A DNA stretch of 64,000 bases. It comes from Conexibacter arvalis. Its GTDB lineage: Bacteria > Actinomycetota > Thermoleophilia > Solirubrobacterales > Solirubrobacteraceae. Location of the stretch: contig NZ_JACHNU010000001.1 of NCBI RefSeq assembly GCF_014199525.1, positions 1,528,182-1,592,181 on the forward strand. Reading direction: 5' to 3'. The position numbers were made by a program, and so were the translations under genes. Shown here one piece after another: positions 1-8,167 of this stretch (positions within the stretch are counted from its first letter, which is position 1; the number at the start of each line of letters is the position of its first letter). The notes below the pieces were generated by a model. That model worked only from the letters and a program-made list of their open reading frames with translations. It had not been told where the DNA came from and made no database searches.

Positions 1-126
1 GTGCGCGGAACGATCCTGCAGGAGTTCCCCGCGGGGATGGGGCAGCAGCAGCTGCAGCCGCACGAGGCGGCGCTGATCGACCGCGTCGCCGAGGCGGCGG
101 GGCTGGCGGAGCGGGCGGTCGGGTGA
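1..126 (+). CDS. C-terminal fragment of an unidentified protein
   Basis: An open frame enters from the left edge and stops with TGA at 124-126, giving the last 41 residues of a protein (ending GLAERAVG). It is Gln-rich in the middle (MGQQQLQ) and closes with an acidic/alanine helix. It has the GC3-rich codon use of its neighbours, so it is probably a real gene end. I do not recognise the family. It converges on the GntR gene, which stops 41 bases away on the other strand, so it is not part of the catabolic operon. Confidence 0.5.
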   Translation: MRGTILQEFPAGMGQQQLQPHEAALIDRVAEAAGLAERAVG

Positions 127-167
127 GGACGGGGGTGCGCGTGACGGCCGCCGCCGACCGGCGCGGC

Positions 168-935
168 TCAGGCGTCGGCCTTGGCGGCCCAGTGGTCGAG
201 GGCGCTGGCGACGTGCTCGCGCATCAGCTGCTCGGCGAGGTCGCCCTGGCCGCCGGCGATCGCGGCGGCGATCGCCTTGTGCTCGGCGATGTCTCTGCCC
301 TGCCAGTCGGGTCTGGCGGTGCGGCGCGCGAGCAGCCGGCGGCCGATCTCGACGATCCACTGCGCGGCGAGCGTCGCGACGATGTCGGGGTTGCCGGTCG
401 CGCGGGCGACGGCGAGGTGGAAGTCGCGGCTGGCGTCATGGGTCTCGGCGGCGTCGCGCGCCCGCTCCTCGCGGGCGATCGTCGCGTCGATGGCGGCGAG
501 GTGGTCGGCGGTGGCGCGCTCGGCGGCGAGGCGGGCGACGCCCGGCTCCAGCAGCAGGCGGATCTCCAGCCGCCGCATCACCTCCTCGATGCCGATCTCG
601 GCGACGCGGAAGCCGTGGTTGGTGCGCGCGGTCACGAGGCCCTCGCCGGCGAGCCGGCGCAGCGCCTCGCGCACCGGCGTGCGCGAGATGCCGAGCTGCT
701 CGGCCAGCTCGACCTGCCCGAGCCGCTCGCCCGGCGCGATCGCGCCGGTCAGGATCAGCTCGCGGATCTGCTCGTAGGCGAGGCCGACGACCGAGGAGGA
801 CTCGATCGGCCGCAGCGGTCTGGCGGCCGCGGCTCCCGCGAGCCCGGCCGGACGGCGCGTGGGCTTCGCGGCGGCGTCTGCGGGCGGATGGCCGCCGACG
901 AGCCGGGGCGGGGTGATGTCGGAATCGCGTGCCAC
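168..935 (-). CDS. GntR-family transcriptional regulator (FCD/FadR subfamily)
   Basis: This 255-residue DNA-binding regulator has a GntR winged helix at about residues 52-115 (core GISRTPVREALRRL). An all-helical FCD ligand-binding domain follows at about 125-250. The first 50 residues are a proline/alanine-rich tail. I start at GTG 935 because a -10-like TACGCT lies 8 bases upstream at 944-949 with CCGACA at 966-971, which suggests a leaderless transcript. An in-frame ATG at 995 would sit inside the palindrome at 988-1014. The gene is divergent from the catabolic operon beginning at 1175 and probably represses it until the substrate or an intermediate binds. FCD regulators commonly sense small organic acids; the effector here is unknown. 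Confidence 0.9.
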   Translation of the reverse strand: MARDSDITPPRLVGGHPPADAAAKPTRRPAGLAGAAAARPLRPIESSSVVGLAYEQIRELILTGAIAPGERLGQVELAEQLGISRTPVREALRRLAGEGLVTARTNHGFRVAEIGIEEVMRRLEIRLLLEPGVARLAAERATADHLAAIDATIAREERARDAAETHDASRDFHLAVARATGNPDIVATLAAQWIVEIGRRLLARRTARPDWQGRDIAEHKAIAAAIAGGQGDLAEQLMREHVASALDHWAAKADA

Positions 936-943
936 GGCGGGGA

Positions 944-971
944 AGCGTACTCGTCGAAGGACTTGTGTCGG
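944..971 (-). promoter_or_regulatory. Putative promoter of the GntR regulator gene
   Basis: Reading on the minus strand, CCGACA (966-971) and TACGCT (944-949) are separated by 16 bases. The -10 element ends 8 bases before GTG 935. This matches the TANNNT-then-start layout seen at many other genes in the window. Assignment is by eye. Confidence 0.4.
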
Positions 972-987
972 CAGTGGAACTTCGGAT

Positions 988-1014
988 GTCGACATGCGCG
1001 ATTCGCATGTCGAC
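988..1014. promoter_or_regulatory. Perfect 11-bp inverted repeat, probable GntR operator
   Basis: GTCGACATGCG and CGCATGTCGAC are exact reverse complements around a 5-base centre (CGATT). The site lies in the divergent gap between the GntR gene and the catabolic operon and touches the likely -35 region of the operon promoter. FCD-type GntR proteins bind short palindromes as dimers, so this is the natural autoregulatory and operon operator. The binding itself is inferred. Confidence 0.65.
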
Positions 1015-1031
1015 TTACGAATGGATACAAT
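1002..1031 (+). promoter_or_regulatory. Possible promoter of the catabolic operon
   Basis: TTCGCA (1002-1007) and TACAAT (1026-1031) are 18 bases apart. TACAAT is the best -10-like hexamer in the gap, and the -35 half overlaps the palindrome at 988-1014. It would give a 5' leader of roughly 135 bases before ATG 1175. Confidence 0.4.
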
Positions 1032-1174
1032 ATGGCGAGACTGGAGAACGGCCGACGGTCGCGCGGGGCGCGGCGGCTCGGCCTGGAGGGCGTCGCCGCG
1101 CTGTCGGGCGAGGCGCGCTCGGCGTCGGTCGCTCGCGCGGTCGGCGCGACGAGATTCGAGAGGTGAGACGAGGC

Positions 1175-2059
1175 ATGGCAAGAGTCCGGATCGCCGTCGG
1201 CCCGCGGAGCGCGGAGGCGGCTGACGGCGCGGAGGCGCGCTGGGGGAGAGTCGAGGGCGACGTCGTCGTGCTCGACGACGGCACGCGGCTGCCCGAGGCG
1301 GAGGTCGCCTACCTGGCTCCGGTGGAGCCGTCGAAGATCATCGCGGTGCATCTCACCTATCGCAGCCGGATCGAGGAGTACCAGGCGCGCACGCCCGCCT
1401 ACCCCTCGTACTTCATGAAGCCGCCGACGGCGCTCAACGGCCATCGCGGCGTGCTGAGACGGCCGGCCGGCGCCCGCTTCCTCAACTACGAGGGCGAGCT
1501 GGCGGTCGTCGTCGGCAGACGGATGCACGGCGTCTCGGTCGACGACGCGCTCGCATACGTCGAGGGCTACGCCGTCGCCAACGACGTCGGGCTGCACGAC
1601 TTCCGCCACGCCGACCGCGGCTCGATGCTGCGCGTCAAGGGCCAGGACGGCTTCCTGCCGATCTCCCCGACCGTCGTGCCGGCGAGCGAGTTCGACCCGA
1701 CCAGCTACGAGCTGCGCACGCTGCTCAACGGCGAGGTCGTCCAGCGCGCGACGGCCGACGACCTGATCTGGGGCGTCGCGTACCAGCTCGCCGACCTCTC
1801 CCGCCTGATCACGCTGGAGCCGGGCGACGTGGTCCTCACCGGCACGCCCGCCAACTCCCGCCCGATGGAGGTCGGGGACGTCGTCGCCGTCGAGATCGAC
1901 GGCCTCGGCCGCGTCGAGAGCACCGTCGTCGACTGGGAGGTCGACCTCGGCGAGGCCGGCGACCAGCTCGCGGTCTCGCCCAACACCCTGCACGTCGCGC
2001 TCGCCGTCCCCGAGGACGAGGCCGAGCGCATGGCCGCCGCCGAAGGGAGCGCGTCATGA
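1175..2059 (+). CDS. Fumarylacetoacetate hydrolase-family protein
   Basis: The 294-residue protein belongs to the FAH superfamily, whose members hydrolyse, isomerise, hydrate or decarboxylate 2-oxo/enol acids in aromatic ring catabolism (HpcE/HpaG, XylI and XylJ types). The expected metal-binding acids are visible: NYEGEL (E106, E108) and VANDVGLHD (D137). The substrate-binding stretch VLTGTPAN lies near the C-terminus. The start at ATG 1175 follows a purine-rich AGGTGAGACGAGG. It is the first gene of the operon and overlaps the ferredoxin start by 4 bases. With the extradiol dioxygenase downstream it probably handles a ring-fission product. Which FAH reaction it performs cannot be told from the sequence. 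Confidence 0.85.
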   Translation: MARVRIAVGPRSAEAADGAEARWGRVEGDVVVLDDGTRLPEAEVAYLAPVEPSKIIAVHLTYRSRIEEYQARTPAYPSYFMKPPTALNGHRGVLRRPAGARFLNYEGELAVVVGRRMHGVSVDDALAYVEGYAVANDVGLHDFRHADRGSMLRVKGQDGFLPISPTVVPASEFDPTSYELRTLLNGEVVQRATADDLIWGVAYQLADLSRLITLEPGDVVLTGTPANSRPMEVGDVVAVEIDGLGRVESTVVDWEVDLGEAGDQLAVSPNTLHVALAVPEDEAERMAAAEGSAS

Positions 2060-2244
2060 AGGTCCACGTCGACATGAACCTCTGCCAGGCGCACGGCGAG
2101 TGCGTCTTCGCGGCGCCGGACGTCTTCGAGCTGCACGACGACGACTCGCTCACGTGGGTCGAGGAGGTCGGCGAGGACAGACGGGCCGCGGTCGAGCAGG
2201 CCGCGCAGGTCTGCCCGATGATGGCGATCAGGCTCGAGGGCTGA
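2056..2244 (+). CDS. [3Fe-4S] ferredoxin (P450 redox partner)
   Basis: This small 62-residue ferredoxin has the pattern C10-x2-H13-x2-C16 and C53-P. The usual second cysteine of a 4Fe-4S site is histidine, as in actinobacterial ferredoxins carrying a 3Fe-4S cluster that feed cytochrome P450s. Its ATG overlaps the stop of the FAH gene, and the reductase gene starts 10 bases after its stop. It is expected to carry single electrons from the reductase (2255) to the P450 (5911) in the cytoplasm. Confidence 0.93.
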   Translation: MKVHVDMNLCQAHGECVFAAPDVFELHDDDSLTWVEEVGEDRRAAVEQAAQVCPMMAIRLEG

Positions 2245-2254
2245 GGGCGCGACG

Positions 2255-3637
2255 ATGCGGATCGTCGTCGTCGGCGCCTCGCTGGCCGGGCTGCGCGCCG
2301 CGCAGGCGCTGCGCTCGGCCGGCCACGCGGGCGAGCTGTTCGTCGTCGGCGACGAGCAGCGCCTCCCCTACACCCGCCCTCCGCTCTCCAAGGAGCTGCT
2401 GGCCGGCGCCCACACCGTCGAGCAGTGCGACTTCCCCTGCGACGAGCTGGACGTCACGTGGCGCCTCGGCGCCGCCGCGGCCGCGCTCGACCGCGACGCG
2501 AAGGCGGTCGTGCTGGCCGACGGCGAGCGGATCGCCTACGACCGCCTGATCGTCGCGACCGGCTGCCGCGCGCGCACGTGGACCGGCCCCGGCGCCGAGC
2601 TGGCCGGACTGCACACGCTGCGCGACATCGACGACACGCTGGCGCTGCGGCGCGAGCTGGAAGCGGGCAGCAGGAAGGTCGCCGTCGTCGGCGCCGGCTT
2701 CGTCGGCGCCGAGGTCGCCGCGACCGCGCGCGGGCTCGGCCTCGACGTCACGTTGATCGACGTCGCGCCGCACCCGCTGCTGCCGCTCGGCCCGCTGCTC
2801 GGCGAGCGCTGCGCGCAGCTGCACCGCGATCGCGGCGTCGAGCTGAAGCTCGCGACCGGGGTGAAGGGCTTCCGGGGGAAGGGCGCGCAGGGCGGGGCCG
2901 CGGGCGCGCGCGGCCCCGCCGGCGGCAGCGCTGCCGCGGCCGCCGGCGCTGCCTCCGCGACCGCAGACGGCGCGCCGGCCGCCGCGACGCCCGGCGCCGC
3001 GGACGCCGGATCTGGCGCGCGGCCGACCGCTGACCGCGTCGCCGCCGTCGTGCTCGACGACGGGAGCGAGGTGGCGGCCGACGTGGTCGTCGTCGCGCTC
3101 GGCGCGCTGCCGAACACCGAGTGGCTTGCCGGCTCCGGTCTGACGCTCGATCCCGGCCTCGTCTGCGACGCGACGCTGACCTCGGTCGACGACCCCGACG
3201 TCCTCTGCGCCGGCGACGCGACCAGCTGGCCGCATCCGCTCGCCGACGGCGCGACGATCCGGGTCGAGCACTGGACCAACGCCGCCGAGCAGGGCGCGGC
3301 GGCCGCGCGCAACGCGCTCGCGCCGGCCGCCGAGCGCACCCCGTACGCCGCCGCGCCGTACTTCTGGAGCGACCAGTACGACGTCAAGATCCAGGCCGTC
3401 GGGCTGCCGGGCAGAGCCGAGCGGATCGAGCTGCTGGAGGAGTCGCCGGAGGGCGACCGGCTCGTCGCGGTCGGCGTGCGCGACGGGAAGGTGATCGCCG
3501 CGGTCGCCTTCAACGCCGTGCGGCGGCTCGCCTGGTACCGGCGCCAGCTCGCCGACCCGCCGAGCTTCGAGCAGGTCGCGGCCGCCGTCGCCGCCGACGA
3601 CAGAGCGCTGGGCGCGCCGAGCGGGGTGGGGCGATGA
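2255..3637 (+). CDS. FAD/NAD(P)H-dependent ferredoxin reductase
   Basis: The 460-residue enzyme is of the putidaredoxin-reductase/rubredoxin-reductase type and moves electrons from NAD(P)H via FAD to the ferredoxin. It has an N-terminal dinucleotide motif (VVGASLAGLRAA), a second one near residues 142-155 (VAVVGAGFVGAE), the FAD motif around LCAGDATSW, and a C-terminal reductase domain (YFWSDQYDVKIQ). An odd Ala/Gly-rich insertion at about residues 205-262 separates two conserved blocks of the NAD domain. It makes the protein longer than the usual ~400 residues. Ferredoxin, reductase and P450 together form a complete class-I P450 system. Confidence 0.92.
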   Translation: MRIVVVGASLAGLRAAQALRSAGHAGELFVVGDEQRLPYTRPPLSKELLAGAHTVEQCDFPCDELDVTWRLGAAAAALDRDAKAVVLADGERIAYDRLIVATGCRARTWTGPGAELAGLHTLRDIDDTLALRRELEAGSRKVAVVGAGFVGAEVAATARGLGLDVTLIDVAPHPLLPLGPLLGERCAQLHRDRGVELKLATGVKGFRGKGAQGGAAGARGPAGGSAAAAAGAASATADGAPAAATPGAADAGSGARPTADRVAAVVLDDGSEVAADVVVVALGALPNTEWLAGSGLTLDPGLVCDATLTSVDDPDVLCAGDATSWPHPLADGATIRVEHWTNAAEQGAAAARNALAPAAERTPYAAAPYFWSDQYDVKIQAVGLPGRAERIELLEESPEGDRLVAVGVRDGKVIAAVAFNAVRRLAWYRRQLADPPSFEQVAAAVAADDRALGAPSGVGR

Positions 3638-3717
3638 GCGAGCGGGCCGCGCATGGGAACGACGCGGCGCCGGCCGGGCGCGCCGCGGCGGTGAGCGAGC
3701 GGGCCGCGCATGGGAAC
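3634..3717 (+). repeat. 57-bp-period duplication at the start of the amidotransferase gene
   Basis: Bases 3634-3660 and 3691-3717 are identical except for the first base (ATG versus GTG). Each encodes SERAAHGN. The duplication copies the initiation region in frame, leaving two usable start codons 57 bases apart. Confidence 0.85.
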
Positions 3718-4533
3718 GGCGCAGCGCCCGTCGAGCGCGACGCGCCCGCGCCCGCCGACCGCGCGGCGTGGAATGGCGCTCCCGCGCTGATCCTCCAGCA
3801 CGGCGACTGGGGACCGCCCGGGCTGCTCGCCGACTGGCTGCGGCAGCGGGCGATCCCGTTCGAGATCCACAGGACGTGGCTCGGCAAGCCGTGGCCGGAG
3901 GTCGCGGGGCGTGCCTTCGTCGCCTCGCTCGGCTCGCCGCACAGCCCCGCCGACGCCGACGAGGAGCCCGAGGTCGCGCGGGAGCTGGAGCTGCTGCGCG
4001 CGGCGGTCGACGCCGACACGCCGGTGCTCGGCCTCTGCTTCGGCGGCCAGATGCTGGCGGCCGCGCTCGGCGGCGGGATCGAGGCGGCCGAAGCGCCGGA
4101 GCTGGGCTGGCACGTCGTCGATACGACCGTCCCCGACGAGATCCCGCCCGGCCCGTGGCTGCAGTGGCACTACCACCGCTTCACGGTGCCGCCGGGCGCG
4201 CAGCTGCTGGCGAGCAGTCCGACCGGGCCGCAGGCGTTCCGCCACGGCCGCCACCTCGGCGTCCAGTTCCATCCCGAGTCGACGATCGAGATCGTGCGCG
4301 ACTGGGCGCACACCGACCAGCCGCGGCTCGACCGCCTCGGCCTCGGCGACGGCGACGCGCTGCTCGACGCGGGCAGCGGGTACGCCGCGGCCGCGGTCGA
4401 CGCGGCCTTCCAGCTGTTCGACGCCTTCTGGCGCAACGCACACGACGACGACGCGATCCGCGAGCGCCCGGGCGATTCCGACCGACGGGCGCCGGCGTGG
4501 AACGCGCAAGGCGAAGCCCGAGACGTCCCATGA
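3634..4533 (+). CDS. Class I glutamine amidotransferase-like hydrolase
   Basis: The 299-residue protein has a type-1 glutamine amidotransferase fold: nucleophile C135 in GLCFGGQ, plus H213 and E215 in QFHPES. As a stand-alone protein beside a glutamine-synthetase-like ligase, it resembles gamma-glutamyl-amide hydrolases (PuuD in putrescine use, AtdA2 in aniline use) more than a biosynthetic amidotransferase. It probably cleaves or helps form a gamma-glutamyl amide. Its ATG overlaps the reductase stop. The N-terminus carries a 57-bp duplication (starts at 3634 and 3691), so the GTG at 3691 is an alternative start. The first ~45 residues are low-complexity and precede the conserved domain. The C-terminus overlaps a possible ATG of the next gene. 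Confidence 0.87.
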   Translation: MSERAAHGNDAAPAGRAAAVSERAAHGNGAAPVERDAPAPADRAAWNGAPALILQHGDWGPPGLLADWLRQRAIPFEIHRTWLGKPWPEVAGRAFVASLGSPHSPADADEEPEVARELELLRAAVDADTPVLGLCFGGQMLAAALGGGIEAAEAPELGWHVVDTTVPDEIPPGPWLQWHYHRFTVPPGAQLLASSPTGPQAFRHGRHLGVQFHPESTIEIVRDWAHTDQPRLDRLGLGDGDALLDAGSGYAAAAVDAAFQLFDAFWRNAHDDDAIRERPGDSDRRAPAWNAQGEARDVP

Positions 4534-4547
4534 CACAGGAGAGAGTG

Positions 4548-5894
4548 ATGCAGACCGAGCAGCGCGCGGCGCCCTTCGCCGCGCCGAGCACCGGCGAGAC
4601 GCCGATCACGACGATCCGCGTGCTCTACTCGGACCTCCACGGCGTCGCGCGCGGCAAGGACGTGCCCGTCTCGGAGTTCGAGCGCGTGCGCGAGAGCGGT
4701 CTGGGCTTCTGCGCCGCCGTGATGGGCACCGACCTGCGCCACACGCCGGTCGTCGGCGGCGAGGAGGGCTATCCCGACCTGATCGCAAAGCCCGACCTCG
4801 CGACGCTCGTCCCGCTGCCGTGGGAGCCCGGCGTCGCCTGCTGCCTGGCGAACCTCGAGCCGGTCCACGGCGGGCCGCCGCCGGCCGACCCGCGCGGCGC
4901 CGTCCGCCGCGCCGCCGCCGCGCTGGAGCAGCTCGGCTACGGCGCCGTCGTCGCACCGGAGCTGGAGTTCTTCCTCTGCGCCCGCGACGACAGCGCCCCC
5001 GGCGGGCTCAGACGGATCGTCGACCGCCTGTCGATGGTCTACACGGTCGGCCCGCAGGTCGACCCGGGCGGCGTCGTGCGCAGATTGACCGAGGACCTCG
5101 CGCAGATCGGGCTCGGGGCGTTCGCCTTCAACCACGAGTTCATGAACTCGCAGTACGAGATCAACCAGCACCACGCCGACGCGCTGACCGCCGCCGACAA
5201 CGCCTTCCGGCTCAAGAGCGCGGTCAAGGACGTCGCGGCGCTGCACGGCCTCGTCGCGACCTTCATGGGTAGACCGTTCAACGACCAGGGCGGCTCGGGC
5301 ACCCACGTCCACCTGTCGCTGGAGCGCGACGGCGCCAACGCCTTCGACGCGCCCGGCGCGCCGGACGAGGTCTCCGACGAGCTGCGCTGGTTCACCGCCG
5401 GCGTGCTCGCCCACGCGCCGGCGCTGATGGCCTTCCTCAACCCGACGATCAACGCCTACCGCCGGCTCGTCCCCGACTCGCTCGCGCCGACGCACGCCAA
5501 CTGGGGCCACGACAACCGCTCGACCTTCGTCCGCATCCCGGCCGAGCGCGGCGCCGCGACCCGCGTCGAGGTGCGCGTCGGCGACGGCGCCGCCAACCCC
5601 TACCTCGCCGTCGCCGCGCTCCTGTTCGCCGGCGCCCACGGCCTGCGCGAGCGGATCGAGCCGCCGGCCGCCGTCGCCGGCGACGCCTACCACGCCGCCG
5701 AGGAGATCGCCGGCGCGCCGCTGCCGCGGACGCTGGAGGAGTCGCTCGACGCGCTGGAGGCCGACGCCGTCCTGCGCGAGGCGGTCGGCGAGCAGATCGT
5801 CACGACCTTCCTCGCGATGAAGCGCTTCGAGGTCGAGCGCCACCGGAGCCACGTCTCCGAGTGGGAGCTCGAGGAGTACGCGCACCACGTCTGA
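4548..5894 (+). CDS. Glutamine synthetase-like gamma-glutamyl ligase
   Basis: The 448-residue enzyme is of the glutamine synthetase superfamily (PuuA/IpuC/AtdA1-like branch by context). These ligases use ATP to join the gamma-carboxyl of glutamate to ammonia or an amine. Metal/glutamate-site blocks are visible: APELEF (E138, E140), NHEFMNSQYEIN near residue 210, and GSGTHVHLS near residue 255. The ATP loop RIPAERGAATRVEVR is near the C-terminal third. I start at ATG 4548 because AGGAGAG precedes it; ATG 4530, which overlaps the previous stop, is an alternative. Clustering with a P450 and an amidotransferase argues for amine activation rather than ammonia assimilation. Confidence 0.9.
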   Translation: MQTEQRAAPFAAPSTGETPITTIRVLYSDLHGVARGKDVPVSEFERVRESGLGFCAAVMGTDLRHTPVVGGEEGYPDLIAKPDLATLVPLPWEPGVACCLANLEPVHGGPPPADPRGAVRRAAAALEQLGYGAVVAPELEFFLCARDDSAPGGLRRIVDRLSMVYTVGPQVDPGGVVRRLTEDLAQIGLGAFAFNHEFMNSQYEINQHHADALTAADNAFRLKSAVKDVAALHGLVATFMGRPFNDQGGSGTHVHLSLERDGANAFDAPGAPDEVSDELRWFTAGVLAHAPALMAFLNPTINAYRRLVPDSLAPTHANWGHDNRSTFVRIPAERGAATRVEVRVGDGAANPYLAVAALLFAGAHGLRERIEPPAAVAGDAYHAAEEIAGAPLPRTLEESLDALEADAVLREAVGEQIVTTFLAMKRFEVERHRSHVSEWELEEYAHHV

Positions 5895-5910
5895 CCGGGA
5901 GACCGAACCG

Positions 5911-7140
5911 ATGCCGACCACCGAACGAATCGACCTCTCAAACCACGACCTGTTCGTCGACCGCGTCCCGTACGAGGCGTTCGCGGCGCTGCGCCGCCAG
6001 GAGGGGATCCACTGGAACCCGGAGGCGGAGGGGACCGGCTTCTGGGCCGTCACCCGCTACGACGACATCCGCGAGGTCCACCGCGATCCGGCGACCTACT
6101 CCTCGGAGATCGGCGGGACCTCGCTGGAGGATCTCGAGCCCGAGCACGTCGAGTCGCGCAAGTCGATGATCGACATGGACCCGCCGCGCCACGACGTGCT
6201 GCGCGGGCTGATCAACCGGCGCTTCACGCCGCGGGCGGTGCAGGTGTGGGCCGACCAGGTCCGGCGCGTCACCAACGAGGTGATAGACGCCGCCTTCGCG
6301 AAGGGCCCCGAGTTCGACTTCGTCAGAGAGATCTCCTCCGAGGTCCCGATGCAGGTCTTCGCCGAGATCCTCGGCGTGCCGCAGTCGGAGCGGCGCGAGA
6401 TCATCGAGATCGGCGACCGCCTGCTCGGCAACGCCGACCCCGAGTACGCCGCCGAGGTCCCCGACGACGACTCCCACCGCCACCTGCCGTTCTCCTCGCC
6501 GGCGGCGCTGGAGATGTTCGCCTTCGGCCGGCGGCTGGCCGACGCGCGCCGCAGGGAGCCGCGCGACGACATCATCACCCAGCTGGTCGAGGCCGACCTG
6601 ACCCAGCAGGAGTTCGACGTCTACTTCGTGCTGCTGGCGACGGCCGGCAACGAGACGACGCGCCACACGATCTCGCACGGCCTCGACGCGCTGCTCGCCA
6701 ACCCCGAGCAGATGGAGCTGCTGAGACGCGAGCCGTCGCCGGAGCTGTTCAGATCGATGGCCGACGAGATGCTGCGGTGGGCGACGCCGGTCCACCACTT
6801 CCGCCGCACCGCGACGGTCGACGCCGAGCTGGCCGGCACCGAGATCAAGGCCGGCGACAAGGTCACGACCTGGTTCGTCTCCGGCAACCGCGACGAGGCG
6901 GTCTTCGACGACCCGGAGACCTTCGACGTCACGCGCACGCCCAACCGCCACATGGCGTTCGGTCCCGGCGGCGTCCACCACTGCCTCGGCTCGCACCTGG
7001 CGAAGATGGAGATCGGGATCGTCTACGAGCAGCTGCTGCCGCGCGTCGCCGAGATCGAGCTGGCCGGGCCGGTCGAGCGGCTGCGCTCGAACTTCTTCAA
7101 CGGCATCAAGCGGATGCCGGTGCGGGTGACGCCGGCATGA
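5911..7140 (+). CDS. Cytochrome P450 monooxygenase
   Basis: The 409-residue soluble P450 shows the I-helix motif AGNETTRH, the ExxR-like region in the K helix, PNRHMAFG before the heme loop, and the heme loop FGPGGVHHCLG with the thiolate at C358. The AGNETT form (Glu in place of the usual Asp) is shared with the actinobacterial CYP124/125/142 group. The N-terminus has no membrane anchor, and GGGAG precedes the ATG at a normal distance. Electrons should come from the ferredoxin and reductase of the same operon. It probably hydroxylates the gamma-glutamylated or free amine or its aromatic ring. Substrate specificity cannot be read from the sequence. Confidence 0.95.
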   Translation: MPTTERIDLSNHDLFVDRVPYEAFAALRRQEGIHWNPEAEGTGFWAVTRYDDIREVHRDPATYSSEIGGTSLEDLEPEHVESRKSMIDMDPPRHDVLRGLINRRFTPRAVQVWADQVRRVTNEVIDAAFAKGPEFDFVREISSEVPMQVFAEILGVPQSERREIIEIGDRLLGNADPEYAAEVPDDDSHRHLPFSSPAALEMFAFGRRLADARRREPRDDIITQLVEADLTQQEFDVYFVLLATAGNETTRHTISHGLDALLANPEQMELLRREPSPELFRSMADEMLRWATPVHHFRRTATVDAELAGTEIKAGDKVTTWFVSGNRDEAVFDDPETFDVTRTPNRHMAFGPGGVHHCLGSHLAKMEIGIVYEQLLPRVAEIELAGPVERLRSNFFNGIKRMPVRVTPA

Positions 7141-8153
7141 TCGCCCTGCACCGCATCGACCACGCCGCCCTGCGCGTCGCCGACCTCGACGAGGCCGCCC
7201 GCCGCTGGGCGCTCCAGTTCGGGCTGACCGAGCGGATGCGCGCCGACGGCCGCGTCGCGCTCTCCTGCGACGACGAGCCGCTGGCGCTCGAGCTGGTGGA
7301 ATCGGCCGGCGGCGAGCCCGCGAACCGGGCCGCCTTCGACGCCGGCGGCCCCGGCTTCGACCACGTCGGCTGGGAGCTGGCGCGCGACTGCACGCTCGAC
7401 GACGCCGCCGCCCACCTCGACGGGCTCGGGATCGCCTTCGAGCGCGTCGCGGGGATCGGCGACCGCGCCGGTGGCGAGGCGCTGCGGCTGCGCGACCTGG
7501 AGGGCAACGGCCACGAGCTGCTGCCCTACCGCGCGCCGGAGAGCCGGCTGACGCCGTACGCGCGTCCGGCCGGGACGCTGCCGGTCGGCCATCCGCGCAA
7601 GCTCGGCCACGTCAACTTCCTGACCGGGTCGATCAAGGCGCAGCTCGCCTTCTACGTCGACGCGCTCGGGATGCGGCTGACCGACTGGCTCGGCGACGGC
7701 GGCGCGTGGCTGCACGTCAACCCCGACCACCACGTGATGGCGCTGGTCGACAAGGGCTACAGCCACTTCCACCACCTCGCCCTCGACGTCGTCGACATCG
7801 GTCAGATGCGCGCCGCGCTCGACCACCTCGGCCGTCACGGCCGCTGGCTCGGCTGGGGGCCGACGCGCCACGGCGTCGGCGGCAACATCGCCTCCTACGT
7901 GCGGATCGTCGAGGAGGAGTGCTTCGTCGAGCTCTACTGCGACATGGAGATCCTGCGCGCCGACCACGAGCCGCGCGAGTGGCCCGACGACCGCTACTCC
8001 TCCAACACCTGGGGCCCGCTGCCGCCGCGCTCCTACTTCCGCTTCGACGCGGTCGCGATCGCCTCCGAGCGCGAGTCGCTGGAGTCGCTCGGCACGCCGC
8101 TGCCGCCGGCCGACGCCGCGCCGGTCCCGACCACCGCCACCGCACCCTCCTGA
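7137..8153 (+). CDS. Extradiol ring-cleavage dioxygenase, VOC superfamily
   Basis: This 338-residue two-domain protein is of the type I extradiol dioxygenase type (BphC/XylE/HpaD-like). The C-terminal domain carries a plausible iron triad: H158 in LGHVNF, H213 in FHHLALD and E265 in FVELYCD. The spacing is close to that of catechol 2,3-dioxygenases (about 153, 214 and 265). It would open a catechol-like ring next to its two hydroxyls (meta cleavage) with O2. It overlaps the P450 stop by 4 bases, indicating translational coupling. The aldehyde dehydrogenase and FAH protein of the operon are the usual next steps. Confidence 0.88.
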   Translation: MIALHRIDHAALRVADLDEAARRWALQFGLTERMRADGRVALSCDDEPLALELVESAGGEPANRAAFDAGGPGFDHVGWELARDCTLDDAAAHLDGLGIAFERVAGIGDRAGGEALRLRDLEGNGHELLPYRAPESRLTPYARPAGTLPVGHPRKLGHVNFLTGSIKAQLAFYVDALGMRLTDWLGDGGAWLHVNPDHHVMALVDKGYSHFHHLALDVVDIGQMRAALDHLGRHGRWLGWGPTRHGVGGNIASYVRIVEEECFVELYCDMEILRADHEPREWPDDRYSSNTWGPLPPRSYFRFDAVAIASERESLESLGTPLPPADAAPVPTTATAPS

Positions 8154-8167
8154 CCCGAAGGACCGTC

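Noticed and set aside
168-995. Longer GntR start at ATG 995
   Set aside because: It would place the start codon within the operator palindrome and lacks an SD, whereas GTG 935 has a well-placed -10 and -35 upstream. It remains possible.
2056-4533. Ferredoxin and amidotransferase considered as parts of a glutamate synthase or nitrogen-assimilation operon
   Set aside because: No glutamate synthase, PII or ammonium transporter is present, and the ferredoxin, reductase and P450 form a complete redox chain of their own.
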